Numbered from the stretch's first letter, positions 16,665-26,028 are shown. The stretch: DNA of 64,000 nucleotides from Sphingomonas crocodyli (GCF_004005865.1 NZ_SACN01000003.1:62001-126000); one strand, 5' to 3'. The notes: a model not told the origin generated them from the letters alone. Numbers and translations: made by a program.

Positions 16665-17667
16665 GCACGAATTCCTTATTCGACCCGATCCGACTACGTG
16701 CCCACTCTAGTGCATCATCGAATGTTCGGGCAGAATAGCTTAGGCTCGTGCGACCTGAGAACGCATCCATGAAACGTCCGATTTTCCCGTAGTTATTATC
16801 AAGTACCGCGTGCTGTTTCCCGAGGAGCAACGCTATTATGTGGCAATGTAGGCGATCAGTTATTATTACGCTGGCGCTTGACAATTGCCTCACGCCTCGA
16901 CGGAGACGTTGATTGGCACCCGCGGTAAGTTTCGCCTCGTTTAGGTTAAAGCGACCCGTCACGGCTGCCTTTCCAATCCCGATTACCTTGGCAAGGCGCA
17001 CGTCATTGATATTCTCGTCTATCCAATCTTCAATGCGAACCCCATTTATTCGATCTATAGTTGCAAATGCCGCTTCAGAGTCAGTGCGCATAAGGGCCAA
17101 AATATCCGAGCTTGCAGGCTGTCCTTTCAATGGACCCAAATAAAATGCCAGATCCGGCGTTAAAGAAGTTGAACAATTGAATTTCAAATTGGCAAGGTCG
17201 AGTGACGCCTGATCTCTTACAAAAAGCGTAAAATCGGGATGAGCATCAATCAGTCGTGCGGTTTCGTCCAAGCGTTTATCGGACCAAAATTGAATTGATT
17301 GAGGAAGCTGTATGAGCTTTCTGTGTTTGAATGTTGCAATTAAATATTCACGAAATTTGTGATGGTGCTCCCATATGTCGCCAAAGTTTCCTCCACCGTG
17401 AATAAAAATTGGCCCATCTGGCACGGATTTCTCTAAATCGTCTATTGAGAACGTGTTGTAGGTGCACGTGTATGACGGGCGGCGGCCTAGTTTTTGACTG
17501 AAATACTCGATTTCTCCCAGCCAAATGGCGGAATCTCCGACATTGGAATGCTCCGGAAAGTCGAGCAACGCAAAGCGGCCATCAGGAAGATGGCTATCAA
17601 TATTGCGATCTATCTGCAGCTGAAGATCCTGGATCAAGGCATGCCGTTCAGCGTCACTTGATAACAA
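16657..17667 (-). CDS. Polysaccharide pyruvyl transferase (WcaK/ExoV-like)
   Basis: The 336-residue protein has the PF04230 pattern: FPEHSNVGDSAIWLGEIEYF near residue 38, GPIFIHGGGNFGDIW near 85, KHRKLIQLPQSIQFW near 113, LFVRDQASLDLA near 148, SLTPDLAFYLG near 168, and SASVIITDRLHCHIIALLLG near 270. Such enzymes transfer a pyruvate ketal from phosphoenolpyruvate onto EPS sugars. The gene is richer in A and T than its neighbours, which hints at separate acquisition. It overlaps the downstream GT2 by eight bases. The other pyruvyl-transferase-like gene (28488) is only distantly similar. Confidence 0.88.
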   Translation of the reverse strand: MLSSDAERHALIQDLQLQIDRNIDSHLPDGRFALLDFPEHSNVGDSAIWLGEIEYFSQKLGRRPSYTCTYNTFSIDDLEKSVPDGPIFIHGGGNFGDIWEHHHKFREYLIATFKHRKLIQLPQSIQFWSDKRLDETARLIDAHPDFTLFVRDQASLDLANLKFNCSTSLTPDLAFYLGPLKGQPASSDILALMRTDSEAAFATIDRINGVRIEDWIDENINDVRLAKVIGIGKAAVTGRFNLNEAKLTAGANQRLRRGVRQLSSASVIITDRLHCHIIALLLGKQHAVLDNNYGKIGRFMDAFSGRTSLSYSARTFDDALEWARSRIGSNKEFVRD

Positions 17668-18055
17668 CGAATCCTCCTAGCGTGGCACCTGCTCCGCACG
17701 ATCCTTCGCACTTGCGGTATGACCGCGCAAGCGTGAGACAGTCTTTGTCAGCGCGCGCTGAGGCGTGCCCTTTAGCAGCGCCCTGCGTTCAAAACGTAGA
17801 TCGCAACTCCCTGCAGGAGTTGCTCCACACCCTGATAGCCATCGAGGGCGCTCTCCGGTCGTGAGGTCGAATTCGTGTCCGGTTAGTCCGCTGCCCCTAG
17901 ACGCCGGCTCCCTCGCAAACGAGACGCAAGCTTGAATGCCAGCGATCACCGGCTGACGCTGCGACCATGGATGACCAAGCGAGGTGGTCTCGATCGGTCA
18001 TGGATTCTCATATTCATGGTCGCTAGTATGGGTGGGGCTAATATAGTGATGTCGC
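17668..18055. other. Divergent intergenic region
   Basis: These 388 bases separate the minus-strand pyruvyl transferase operon from the plus-strand phosphatase gene. A 90-codon minus frame and a 68-codon plus frame overlap and look non-coding. Promoters for both directions are expected here. Confidence 0.5.
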
Positions 18056-18823
18056 GTGAAACAGATTTTTCGTTTTTTTCAGAAGGTCGCCGCGGGCGGG
18101 GACGGGCGTGGGTACAGCGTTCCAGCAGGTCGACGTATCTACGCTATTGGAGATGTTCACGGTCGAGCTGACTTGTTGAACGACTTGCTAGCACTGATCG
18201 ATCAGGACAATAGCAAGCGCAGCCCGGCGGTAAAAACGCTCATCTTTCTAGGAGATTTGGTGGACCGGGGGTGTCAGTCTGCGCAAGTGGTTCAGTCCAC
18301 GTGCCAGCTGCAGGCTTCCGACGAAAATATATATGTGATCAAGGGAAATCATGAAGAGGCAATGCTTGCCGCGCTGGACGGAAATTTGCGAGCGTTCAAA
18401 TTTTTCTTGATGTATGGCGGAGCCGCGACGCTTCGTAGCTACAATATACCTGAAAAAAATATTCGGGTAGAAGCTCTCCCAGATTTATTACGAACATTTA
18501 TTAGCACAATTCCGCCGCATCACGTAGATTTTCTGCGTCATGCGATAGATTTTTTGGAAATTGGAGATTATTTTTTTACCCATGCGGGTGTTCGGCCGGG
18601 TGTTTCGTTATCCAATCAAGCGGCGTTTGACTTGCGATGGATCCGAGAACCGTTTCTATCTCATTCAAGACCTTTTCCAAAGTTGATCGTGCATGGACAC
18701 ACGCCAGAAGAAGATGTTCAAATCCGGTCAAATCGAATTGGTATCGACACTGGTGCATTTGAGACAGGCCGACTCACAGCTATAGGCCTTGAAAACGAGG
18801 ACATGTGGTTCGTGCAGACCTAA
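18056..18823 (+). CDS. Metallophosphoesterase, PPP-type serine/threonine phosphatase family
   Basis: The 255-residue protein has the complete PPP metal-site set: IYAIGDVHGRADLL near residue 30, LIFLGDLVDRG near 65, VIKGNHEEAML near 97, FTHAGVRPG near 180, LIVHGHTPEE near 215 and GIDTGAFETGRLTAI near 230. Family members are either protein phosphatases or Ap4A hydrolases; several occur in EPS and capsule loci. Only a GTG (18056) is available as start before the conserved core. It stands alone on the plus strand, divergent from the GT operon and convergent with the EpsI gene. The substrate is not known. Confidence 0.85.
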   Translation: MKQIFRFFQKVAAGGDGRGYSVPAGRRIYAIGDVHGRADLLNDLLALIDQDNSKRSPAVKTLIFLGDLVDRGCQSAQVVQSTCQLQASDENIYVIKGNHEEAMLAALDGNLRAFKFFLMYGGAATLRSYNIPEKNIRVEALPDLLRTFISTIPPHHVDFLRHAIDFLEIGDYFFTHAGVRPGVSLSNQAAFDLRWIREPFLSHSRPFPKLIVHGHTPEEDVQIRSNRIGIDTGAFETGRLTAIGLENEDMWFVQT

Positions 18824-18880
18824 CGATGGGCCTGTCTCCGACACTTGCGGCTACCAGCTGAGAGTTAATTCTCGGGCGGT

Positions 18881-19576
18881 CTATAGGCTGCCAACCAAAA
18901 GGCGGCGAGAATGACCACGTAAGCTTTCGATCAGAAGCCGAGAGAAGGCTTCAAGACTTTGCAATGCTTCATCTTTGTCGTTTCCGAGCGATGAAAGGCG
19001 AACGAGGACCCCGTCAGGGAGCTGGCGATTAAGATTGCTGCCAATAACTGCGAGATGGCTCTGGGCCCAGTCCTTGGGGAAATAATCTCCGATGCGCGTC
19101 CAATAAAGTAGTTGTTCAGACCTAATGTCGCTGTCGGCACTCCAGAATATCGCTGGTATGGTCTCTTTGGCAGTTACGGGGATAGCGACATCACGGCGAC
19201 CGGAAAGCACATAGCCTTGGGCGGGGTAGCACGCTTCAGGCCGGTGAATTTCGAACATCCCAGTTTGACCACCGCCATAGGCGATCAGAAGCATGATAGG
19301 CGCGCCGGTGGGTGCGGCGTATACGCGGGTCAGAACCTGATCGTAGACCCTCGCCTCGGTCTCATCCTGAGGCGGGACAACAAGGCCTGAAGAGGCTGTA
19401 TGGCGCCATGCGCCGATCTGCCGGGGAATTGCCTTATCAAGGCCTCCCTTTGCCAATGGCTTGCCAGATGGACGGGGTGTCGCGGCAACCGCCATAATGG
19501 ACGTGGCAGCCAGCGCTCCGCCGATCAGGAACTGTCGACGCGATGGGTTTCGACCGGAAAATTGCTCATCTGCCAT
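18881..19576 (-). CDS. EpsI-family exosortase partner protein with Tat-like leader
   Basis: The 231-residue protein begins with a twin-arginine leader, SRRQFLIGGALAATSIM, followed by a periplasmic domain of the EpsI (DUF3485) type: PRQIGAWRHTASSGLVVPPQ, then IMLLIAYGGGQTGMFEIHRP with EACYPAQGY, and a C-terminal VIGSNLNRQLPDGVLVRLSS. EpsI domains accompany or are fused to exosortases; their biochemical step is not settled. The gene overlaps the 3' end of the exosortase gene by 11 bases, so the two are translationally coupled. Tat export would let it fold before crossing the membrane, if the leader is functional. Confidence 0.88.
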   Translation of the reverse strand: MADEQFSGRNPSRRQFLIGGALAATSIMAVAATPRPSGKPLAKGGLDKAIPRQIGAWRHTASSGLVVPPQDETEARVYDQVLTRVYAAPTGAPIMLLIAYGGGQTGMFEIHRPEACYPAQGYVLSGRRDVAIPVTAKETIPAIFWSADSDIRSEQLLYWTRIGDYFPKDWAQSHLAVIGSNLNRQLPDGVLVRLSSLGNDKDEALQSLEAFSRLLIESLRGHSRRLLVGSL

Positions 19577-20462
19577 TGTCGCGCCACTTTCGGAATTTGA
19601 TCAACGCCACATCTGCGCCAACCAGCAAAAAGATTGCAAACATGAAAAGCGCGATGCTCGCGAAATCATGGTAATATTTGCTGGCTATCCTCTCTCCCCA
19701 ATAGTGCGTGACAAGGATCAATGTTAGCACGCGTATGAAGTTCGAGAATATCGCGATGAATGGGATCGCAATTAACAGGGGCCATGACTGGCGCCAATTT
19801 CCACCGTAATGGATATAGCAATAGAATACTCCGATTGCCGAGAGGCCGATCAAAGAGTGTAGGCCTGAGCAAGCGGTGGCGACCAGAAGCTCATACTGGT
19901 CGATATATATAACGACACCCCCCTGCCCTATCTCAAATCCGAACTTGGAGAGGAGACCTACCGCTGCGGACGATAGAAGCAGCTTGAGCATCCGGCTCAG
20001 CGGCAAGATGATCGTCTCGGGCAGCGGGAACATAAAAAGGATGTAAATCAAGGGAAATCGCAGCGGCTTGAGCGCGGCAAACCCAACGTGGAAATACAGG
20101 ATAGTGAGCAGAGCACCATACATGGCAAGGCATTCGATGCCGAGCATGCCTGTAACTCTGGCGAAAATATAAGCCGGCAGTGTGACAGCCAGACCGAGCG
20201 CCGTCAGAGAGGCTTTCCCAGGGCGCGCAGCTGCAGCTATTTCGTGACGGGCGCGGTGGAACAGCCAGAGGCTCGAGGCCAGAATTATCGGCCCTGCTTG
20301 ACCCTGCTCCAATGTCCACCAGTCCCGCGCAAGCGAAACCATCGTGGGAATGGAAAACAGGCCGCAGCAAAGCCACAGGAACCAAGCATTCCGCAATGGG
20401 CCAAGGCCGCGGCCTGTGCCGCCCACATTCCCGGTCGGCGCATCGACCAACGCATCAGCCAT
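19566..20462 (-). CDS. Exosortase (probably the sphingomonad type V, XrtV)
   Basis: The 298-residue multi-pass membrane protein (about eight helices) carries the exosortase/archaeosortase catalytic triad: Cys in ATACSGLHSLIGL near residue 194, Arg in NFIRVLTLI near 241 and His in YYHDFASIALF near 264. It is a membrane transpeptidase-like enzyme that recognises the PEP-CTERM tail and releases or re-anchors the protein, usually linked with EPS production. At least four candidate substrates are in the window (1928, 38426, 42039, 63568). It is coupled to the EpsI gene. Type V is inferred from the host group and the EpsI partner. Confidence 0.9.
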   Translation of the reverse strand: MADALVDAPTGNVGGTGRGLGPLRNAWFLWLCCGLFSIPTMVSLARDWWTLEQGQAGPIILASSLWLFHRARHEIAAAARPGKASLTALGLAVTLPAYIFARVTGMLGIECLAMYGALLTILYFHVGFAALKPLRFPLIYILFMFPLPETIILPLSRMLKLLLSSAAVGLLSKFGFEIGQGGVVIYIDQYELLVATACSGLHSLIGLSAIGVFYCYIHYGGNWRQSWPLLIAIPFIAIFSNFIRVLTLILVTHYWGERIASKYYHDFASIALFMFAIFLLVGADVALIKFRKWRDNGR

Positions 20463-20569
20463 CGATAAATCCTAAACCACAGGCAGCCCATATCGCCTTC
20501 TGAGCGTCATCCGCAACCTGCGATCACGCCGTTGGCTCAGGCCCGATCAAAATCGTCATTTGGAGATGA

Positions 20570-20608
20570 CTCAGCCGGCCCCGGCCTGGGAGGCTGGAAC
20601 CGGCTGAG
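20570..20608 (-). terminator. Hairpin just after the RTX glycosidase stop codon
   Basis: CTCAGCCGG (20570-20578) pairs perfectly with CCGGCTGAG (20600-20608), six bases after the stop of the minus-strand gene at 20614. A smaller hairpin, GTCAT/ATGAC, follows. There is no U-run, so strength is uncertain. Confidence 0.5.
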
Positions 20609-20613
20609 ACACG

Positions 20614-22668
20614 TTAGATAAACATCGAGTAATCGACCTGCGACAGGTTAGTTTGATCGAGCACAAAAGAGAGCTCGGCGCCCTTATGCGTAGGGTCATT
20701 ATCGACGAAAATGACCACGTCGTTCTTGACCTGCGTGGCCAATATGTTCGCTCCGGTATTCGCGAATACCCACTCAGCATGCTTAAGGGCTGCAGAGTGG
20801 CTGCTTGAGGACGACGTTGCGAATTTTTCAAAGACGCCAGCAACGCCGGCCTCAATGTGATCGTCTTTCGTCCAGCCGAAAATGATGTCCATGCCGGTAC
20901 GCTGAGAAGACAGGCTATCACCTGGCGAGAAGTGATAGGTGTTGGATCCGCCCCCACCATAAAGAAGATCGCGCCCGGTGCCGCCGAAGAAGTGATCGTC
21001 TCCCGCGCCGCCCTTTAGCGTATCGCTTCCTGCGCCACCGAACATAATATCACCCTGCGCGCCGGCATATAGCGTGTCATTCCCATCGCCGCCGGACAAG
21101 ACATTGACGCCGCCCTCGCCAAACAACTTATCGTTGCCGGCTCCGCCGTAGAGCCGGTCGTTACCGTCTCCACCGTAGAGGGAATCATTCCCGCCCTCTC
21201 CGAAGATGACGTTGTCTTCGGACGTCCCAATGACCTTGTCGTGATTGCCGTTTCCGACGAAGTCGGCAAATGCATTCGTCATTTTCGTCGTTTTTGAGAC
21301 GGCGACAGTACTTGTCATACCGATAGGCTGCGGGGCGTCGATCACTGCCCCTGACGACGAATCATAATTTTCGAGCGAGCGCATGATGTCGAACTGCGAT
21401 TTGCCAGCAGCAAAGTCGGCGGAACTTTCGCTCTTGATAGGGTCCGGCGTGTCGACGACCTCTATAATGAGGGGATGATCCTTAACATCGACCGTGATCG
21501 ACGTGACATCCGCGTAGGTTGCGAGCGCCTTATCGGACTGCATCGGGTCAAAGACCGAGATCGAGACATGATTTGAGCCAAAGTCGATCTTCGTTGGCGT
21601 CGCAGCCACATCAATGCTCTTAAAGGCGACCTGATCCCAGATATCGGGCTCAGCCCACAAAACAATATCTGTTGCCCCATTCGACTTTTGCGCGGTGAGG
21701 GTCGAGCCACTAGTCGGAAGGCCGCTCACCGTAAAGGCAAGTTCACTCGGCTTGAATGATGAGGCTTCAGCGCCATCATCTTTCAGAATCGATGTGAGGT
21801 TATGAATCGCGGTCGCGACGATTTTCGGTTTGTTGTTGACGTCAAAAAGGCCAAGGTTCTTGTCGACGCTAACCCCGCTCGGATCGGCATAGGCGTCAAG
21901 AAGTTGGTAAAGATAAATCTCCTTCAAGCCGTACTTCGTTGCATCGAAGATCATGTTGAGAGTGAGCTTGGCCTGCGTTTCCTGGTCAACGCCCCCCCAG
22001 GCAACGGTGGTTGGGGCCGAGCCATAGTTGTTTTTTAGAGGGGTATAGTATCCTGCCTCTGTCAAAACGATGGGCTTGTCGCCATAGAGCGCCTTCTTGC
22101 TGGCGATCGAAGCAATATAACTCCCCGCTTGGTTGCCCTGCAGCGGGTACATGTGGACATTGGCAACGTCTGCAGCCGCATTCACCGACGCTGTGACGGA
22201 TGCTCCGGCGCCGGTAAGGCCGTAGAGAGAAACGTCGTCAAGTACGGAGAACGCTCCGGCGGATGTGGCGAGTGCATTCATATAGGCCGTTGCGGCGGCC
22301 GTGCCTGTGAGACCATCATATTTGATAGCCCAGTTGTTGATCTCGTTTGGACCCTCGATCGCGATCACGGAACCTCGGTGGTTGCCCTCGAAAGTTGCGA
22401 TGTCCTTCACGACGGCTGCGGGATCACGACCAGTCAGGAAGTTGAATTTCACCCCTAGATCGGCAAGCTTGTTCAGCGCCTTCATCTGATAACGGGTGGA
22501 CTCGCTGGTGTCGCTATAGTTTGGCGCGTAATCTCGCACGAGATTAAGCCCGAGATAGCTCAGGTCATTGATCACATTGGTCAGATTGACATATTTACTG
22601 TCAGTATAACGCATATGGAGATTAACCCCAATGCTGCCGACGATGTCGGCGGTACGCAAAGCACTCAT
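20614..22668 (-). CDS. RTX-type secreted glycosidase (GH-A-like domain plus calcium-binding repeats)
   Basis: The 684-residue protein has no signal peptide. Residues 10-300 form a TIM-barrel glycosidase-like domain: SIGVNLHMRYTDS, then VIAIEGPNEINN near residue 105 (acid/base Glu after Asn, a clan GH-A hallmark), HMYPLQGN, and KPIVLTEAGYYTP near 203 (candidate nucleophile Glu). Residues 300-460 form beta-domains. Residues 471-583 hold about a dozen GGxGxDxLx calcium-binding nonapeptides (for example GGDGNDRLYGGAGNDKLFGE). A C-terminal domain ends in an aliphatic/polar tail typical of type I secretion signals. It is most likely exported by the pair at 6426-9494 and acts outside the cell on a polysaccharide, perhaps the EPS itself. 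A Sec-type paralogue sits at the left edge. Confidence 0.85.
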   Translation of the reverse strand: MSALRTADIVGSIGVNLHMRYTDSKYVNLTNVINDLSYLGLNLVRDYAPNYSDTSESTRYQMKALNKLADLGVKFNFLTGRDPAAVVKDIATFEGNHRGSVIAIEGPNEINNWAIKYDGLTGTAAATAYMNALATSAGAFSVLDDVSLYGLTGAGASVTASVNAAADVANVHMYPLQGNQAGSYIASIASKKALYGDKPIVLTEAGYYTPLKNNYGSAPTTVAWGGVDQETQAKLTLNMIFDATKYGLKEIYLYQLLDAYADPSGVSVDKNLGLFDVNNKPKIVATAIHNLTSILKDDGAEASSFKPSELAFTVSGLPTSGSTLTAQKSNGATDIVLWAEPDIWDQVAFKSIDVAATPTKIDFGSNHVSISVFDPMQSDKALATYADVTSITVDVKDHPLIIEVVDTPDPIKSESSADFAAGKSQFDIMRSLENYDSSSGAVIDAPQPIGMTSTVAVSKTTKMTNAFADFVGNGNHDKVIGTSEDNVIFGEGGNDSLYGGDGNDRLYGGAGNDKLFGEGGVNVLSGGDGNDTLYAGAQGDIMFGGAGSDTLKGGAGDDHFFGGTGRDLLYGGGGSNTYHFSPGDSLSSQRTGMDIIFGWTKDDHIEAGVAGVFEKFATSSSSSHSAALKHAEWVFANTGANILATQVKNDVVIFVDNDPTHKGAELSFVLDQTNLSQVDYSMFI

Positions 22669-23278
22669 TTTCGATCCTTTTCCGGGATGAGTGCTCCTAG
22701 CCGAACGGAATTGCGGCGAGGTTAATTTGGCAGCCTAATTTTGCATGAAAAGCGCAATCTGAGCTAAATCGCGCACGTCCCGATCCGGGGTCTCTCATAA
22801 CAGTTTGCTAGAGGCAGATTGGGAGTTTGGCCAACGGTCTCCGGTCTGCGATTCGCTAGCCACTGGAAGTCTAGCCGGCTTGGCGACTGTTCGTCACAGA
22901 AGTGCATTTGTGGTGAGGTTTTTCAAAGCCGCGTTTCGCATTCTGAGATTTGCGCACTCACTGGACCGAGGATTGCCGTTCTACCGCGTGATCTGAGGCA
23001 ACAAAGCGTTTGGGGCTTTTGCGGTGCCATCGGCCGATCTAGCTTGCGTGGGCTGTAAGCGTGCCCATCTGGCTGGGGACACCTTGCGAGCGAAACGACG
23101 GAGCAGGCTAAGTGCTCATGTGAATGCTCAGAGAAGCAGGTGGTGGGCTAGGAAACTGTAAATTTGGGTTTTGGACGGCGGCCTCGGAAGAACAACAAGA
23201 CGGGGCTAAAAATCCAGTCTGAGACGTTCGCACCGAGGGCGGACATCGCGCAGGTCGCCTGTCGTCACGACGGACGCC
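22669..23278. other. Gene-poor stretch leading into IS remnants
   Basis: No supported coding region. The first 100 bases upstream of the RTX gene are more A/T rich and should hold its promoter. The rest looks like disrupted DNA at the border of the decayed insertion sequences that follow. No ends of an intact element were identified. Confidence 0.45.
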
Positions 23279-23480
23279 TGGCTGATGGCGAAGTTCGGCA
23301 AGTTGTCACGCAATCGCGACCTCGCCAACGCCATCATGCACTTGCTGCGCCGTTGCAATGCGTTTACACTCCTTAAGTGATGGTCGGGTCTGCTTGACCA
23401 ACAACGCAGCGGAAAGGGCTCTGCGCCTTGTCCCGCTCGGGCGGAAAACATGGCAATTCTCTTAGTCCGATCGTGGCGGA
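23279..23480 (+). mobile_element. IS66-family TnpC transposase, decayed C-terminal fragment
   Basis: Translating from 23279 gives WLMAKFGKLSRNRDLANAIM and then HLLRRCNAFTLLK with a stop. After a one-base shift, DGRVCLTNNAAERALRLVPL and GRKTWQFS-stop-SDRGG follow. This is the conserved end of the IS66 transposase (usual form: LAKAIRY, then R-x-x-AL-x-FL-DDGR, then NNAAERA-x-R-x-x-ALGRKN). A frameshift and two stops show it is dead. No IS66 ORFs 1 and 2 remain. It directly abuts a second remnant from another family. Confidence 0.8.
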
Positions 23481-23533
23481 CTGTGCCCCGCCACTCTATA
23501 CACTTTCATTCAAACCGCGCACCTTACAACCGC

Positions 23534-24105
23534 TTCGTGCGATGTCGGAAGGCTGGCGTGTGGGACCAGTTGATGGACACCATCACCGCCGCGCGCGGCG
23601 GCTACATCCAGATAATCTACAGCACTTCCGTTCGTGTCCACCAGCAGGCCGCGACGGTAGAAAAGGAGGTGTAGATCACTGTCTTGGTCGATCACGCGGC
23701 GGGCTTATGACCAAAATCCACGTGGTCGTCGATGCGCAGGGCTTCCCGATCCGGCTTGGCTGCAGGTCAGACACATGATAGGCAGATCGCCGACACGCTG
23801 CTCGACCATCTGGCCCTCGCACCACCGCTTTGGCCGACCAGGCCTACGACGCTGATCGTATCCGAGCGCTGATCCAAGACCAAGGTGCCACGCCCAACAT
23901 ACCGCCGAAGAGCAACCGCAAGTGGAAGCCCTGCTTCAGCAAGCGGCTCTAGCGCGAGCGCAACCTTATCGAACAGTTCTTTTCCAAGCTGAAGCACTTC
24001 GGCCAGGTCGCCACCCGCTACAACAAGATTGCCGCCAACTTTCTTGCCATGGGCCAGCCAACCTCAGTGCGCCTATGGCTGCGGACTTATGAGCCCACCG
24101 CCTAA
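23534..24105 (+). mobile_element. IS5-family transposase remnant (multiple frameshifts)
   Basis: Pieces in different frames rebuild an IS5-group DDE transposase. They are KAGVWDQLMDTITAARGGYI, STSVRVHQQAATVEK, CLGRSRGGLMTKIHVVVDAQ and GFPIRLG. Then come LADQAYDADRIRALIQDQGA and TPNIPPKSNRKWKPC, an in-frame TAG, and finally RERNLIEQFFSKLKHFGQVA and TRYNKIAANFLAMGQPTSVR to a stop at 24105. At least two shifts and one stop make it inactive. A small inverted repeat, ATCGCC/GGCGAT, lies just downstream but I cannot prove it is the element end. Confidence 0.82.
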
Positions 24106-24192
24106 TTTGCGTCCAATCCTATTCAGGGAGCCAAGTGATCGCCCACCTTAGGCGATTGCTGTGATTTGCGCGGTAGCCCTCCGGGGACGCTG

Positions 24193-25755
24193 ATGGTATC
24201 GGCGGAGATCAGCCTCTTCGGGCTGACCCGTAGACTGGGCATATCCCAGTGGAGACGCGAATTGATCCCCACGCTCAACGGCCTCGTCATCATTTTGATC
24301 GGTGGCTATCTTCTGGTGGCTAGCCGCGTCGAGGCGATGCTCTCGTTGCTGATGGTGACCATGTTGATGGCAGGATCGGCAGCTGTCATCGTGACCGCCT
24401 TGGGATCGTCTTCGATACCTCCTGTTAGCGTTGTATCCGGGATGCTGTTCATAAGGCTATTATTCGCGTCCGGCGAAAAAAGGCCGCCGTGGATGGCCGC
24501 GTTGCAGATTAACGGATGGTATATCATATTTGCGGCTTACGGCATTCTAAGTGCTGTACTGATGCCCCGGATCTTCGCCGGTCAGATTGACGTGGCGCCA
24601 CTTCGGCCGATCTCGGTCAAGGGCCTTTTCGACGTCGTGCCGCTTCAGTTTACTTCGCAGAACATCACCAGCCCTTTTTATATCACCGGCTCAATGCTCA
24701 CAGCTGTGTGCAGTTTTTTGGTAATGCGCAGCGCGCGCGGAGCTATAACCATTGTCCGTTCCGCCGTGATCGTGACATGGATACATGTGCTAACGGGCCT
24801 TGCGGGCGTCCTCTTGCCGGCTGAGATTTGGAGAACCGCCACTGGCATTTTCCGAAATGGCTCTTACGCCCAAACCGCGCAATCTGTAGGCGGCTATGCT
24901 CGAATAACGGGTATCATGCCCGAACCATCGACCTATGCTGCATACGGGTTCGCCTGGGCAGTCTTTATGACAGAATGTTGGTTGCGAGATGTGATGCCGA
25001 AGCGCACCGGACCCGCTGCGGGCGCAATGACGCTCATCCTCATCTTCTCGACTTCCACCACCGCCTACATCAGCTTGGCGGCTTATGGGCTTATCCTGCT
25101 TATTCGAGCCATGATCTTCCCAACCTTTTTTAAGCAAAGCAAGGTCATCATCGTGTTGGCCTCGGCGATTGTTTTCGTCACCTCTGCTATGTTGCTTCTT
25201 CTGCTGAATCCCGTGCTCGTCGACTGGCTGACAAAGATCTTCTTGGCGATGACCGTCGAAAAGGTGGACAGCGACTCAGCTGAGCAACGCACGTTTTGGG
25301 CAAAACAAGGCATCGAAGCTTTCAAGGTTTCGCATGGGTTGGGCATCGGCGCTGGAAGCTTCCGATCCTCTAACAATATAACTGCCATCCTTGGCTCGAT
25401 GGGGGTAATCGGCATCGCGGCCTACCTCCTTTATGTAATCAAGGTCTTCCGCCCTCTGCGAAGCAGTACCTATTCGAAGACCCGCGATCATTTAGAAGCT
25501 GTGGGTGTGGCGTGCGCTTGGACTACCACATGCTATATCATTCCAGGGCTGGCGGGCGCCCCCTCGCCGGATCCGGGACCACTGTTCTCCCTCTTTGCGG
25601 GTGCAGCACTCGGCCTCCGCTATTTGCCTTTGCGGGTCCAACTTCGTCCGAGGCCTCATCCTGTTTGGCGGGAGGTCTTCCGCGCTGACGGCGCGTTGCC
25701 GGCCCCCGGATCATTACCTCCCCGAGCGACAGCAGAAGCTCCGACGCCTAACTAA
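24193..25755 (+). CDS. Wzy-type polysaccharide polymerase / O-antigen ligase family membrane protein
   Basis: The 520-residue protein has about eleven hydrophobic helices. A large loop near the middle and the C-terminal motif RTFWAKQGIEAFKVSHGLGI with GAGSFRSSNN match the R-x-x-x-W-x-x-(A/G)-x-x-x-F-x-x-H-x-x-x-G-x-G family signature of Wzy_C proteins. It would polymerise flipped repeat units on the periplasmic side, partnering the flippase at 14117. A TTG at 24166 also opens the frame, but ATG 24193 follows GGGGA by five bases and is preferred. The last 60 residues are Pro/Arg rich. The gene begins only 90 bases after an IS5 remnant, so its original promoter may have been displaced. Confidence 0.82.
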   Translation: MVSAEISLFGLTRRLGISQWRRELIPTLNGLVIILIGGYLLVASRVEAMLSLLMVTMLMAGSAAVIVTALGSSSIPPVSVVSGMLFIRLLFASGEKRPPWMAALQINGWYIIFAAYGILSAVLMPRIFAGQIDVAPLRPISVKGLFDVVPLQFTSQNITSPFYITGSMLTAVCSFLVMRSARGAITIVRSAVIVTWIHVLTGLAGVLLPAEIWRTATGIFRNGSYAQTAQSVGGYARITGIMPEPSTYAAYGFAWAVFMTECWLRDVMPKRTGPAAGAMTLILIFSTSTTAYISLAAYGLILLIRAMIFPTFFKQSKVIIVLASAIVFVTSAMLLLLLNPVLVDWLTKIFLAMTVEKVDSDSAEQRTFWAKQGIEAFKVSHGLGIGAGSFRSSNNITAILGSMGVIGIAAYLLYVIKVFRPLRSSTYSKTRDHLEAVGVACAWTTTCYIIPGLAGAPSPDPGPLFSLFAGAALGLRYLPLRVQLRPRPHPVWREVFRADGALPAPGSLPPRATAEAPTPN

Positions 25756-26028
25756 AGAAAACATCTCCGGGTTAGCGTGGCGGCTTATAAAAGCAGGCGT
25801 CGCACAAATCCTCGTTGATCTTGCAGTAGTCGAGGCGACTTTTACAAACACCGCGAGGCTTACGCGAGTTCAATAGGCGCAGAGGGCGGAAATAAAGCCA
25901 CATCAAGAACGCGAGCATGCATCTTTTAAAATATCGCAGGGGATCGGTCCGCCGGCTGACAGTTTAAGGTTGAAGTCCCCAATTTGAAGGGGCGCCGGGA
26001 AGTCTTTGCGTATCGTTGAGATGCTGAT

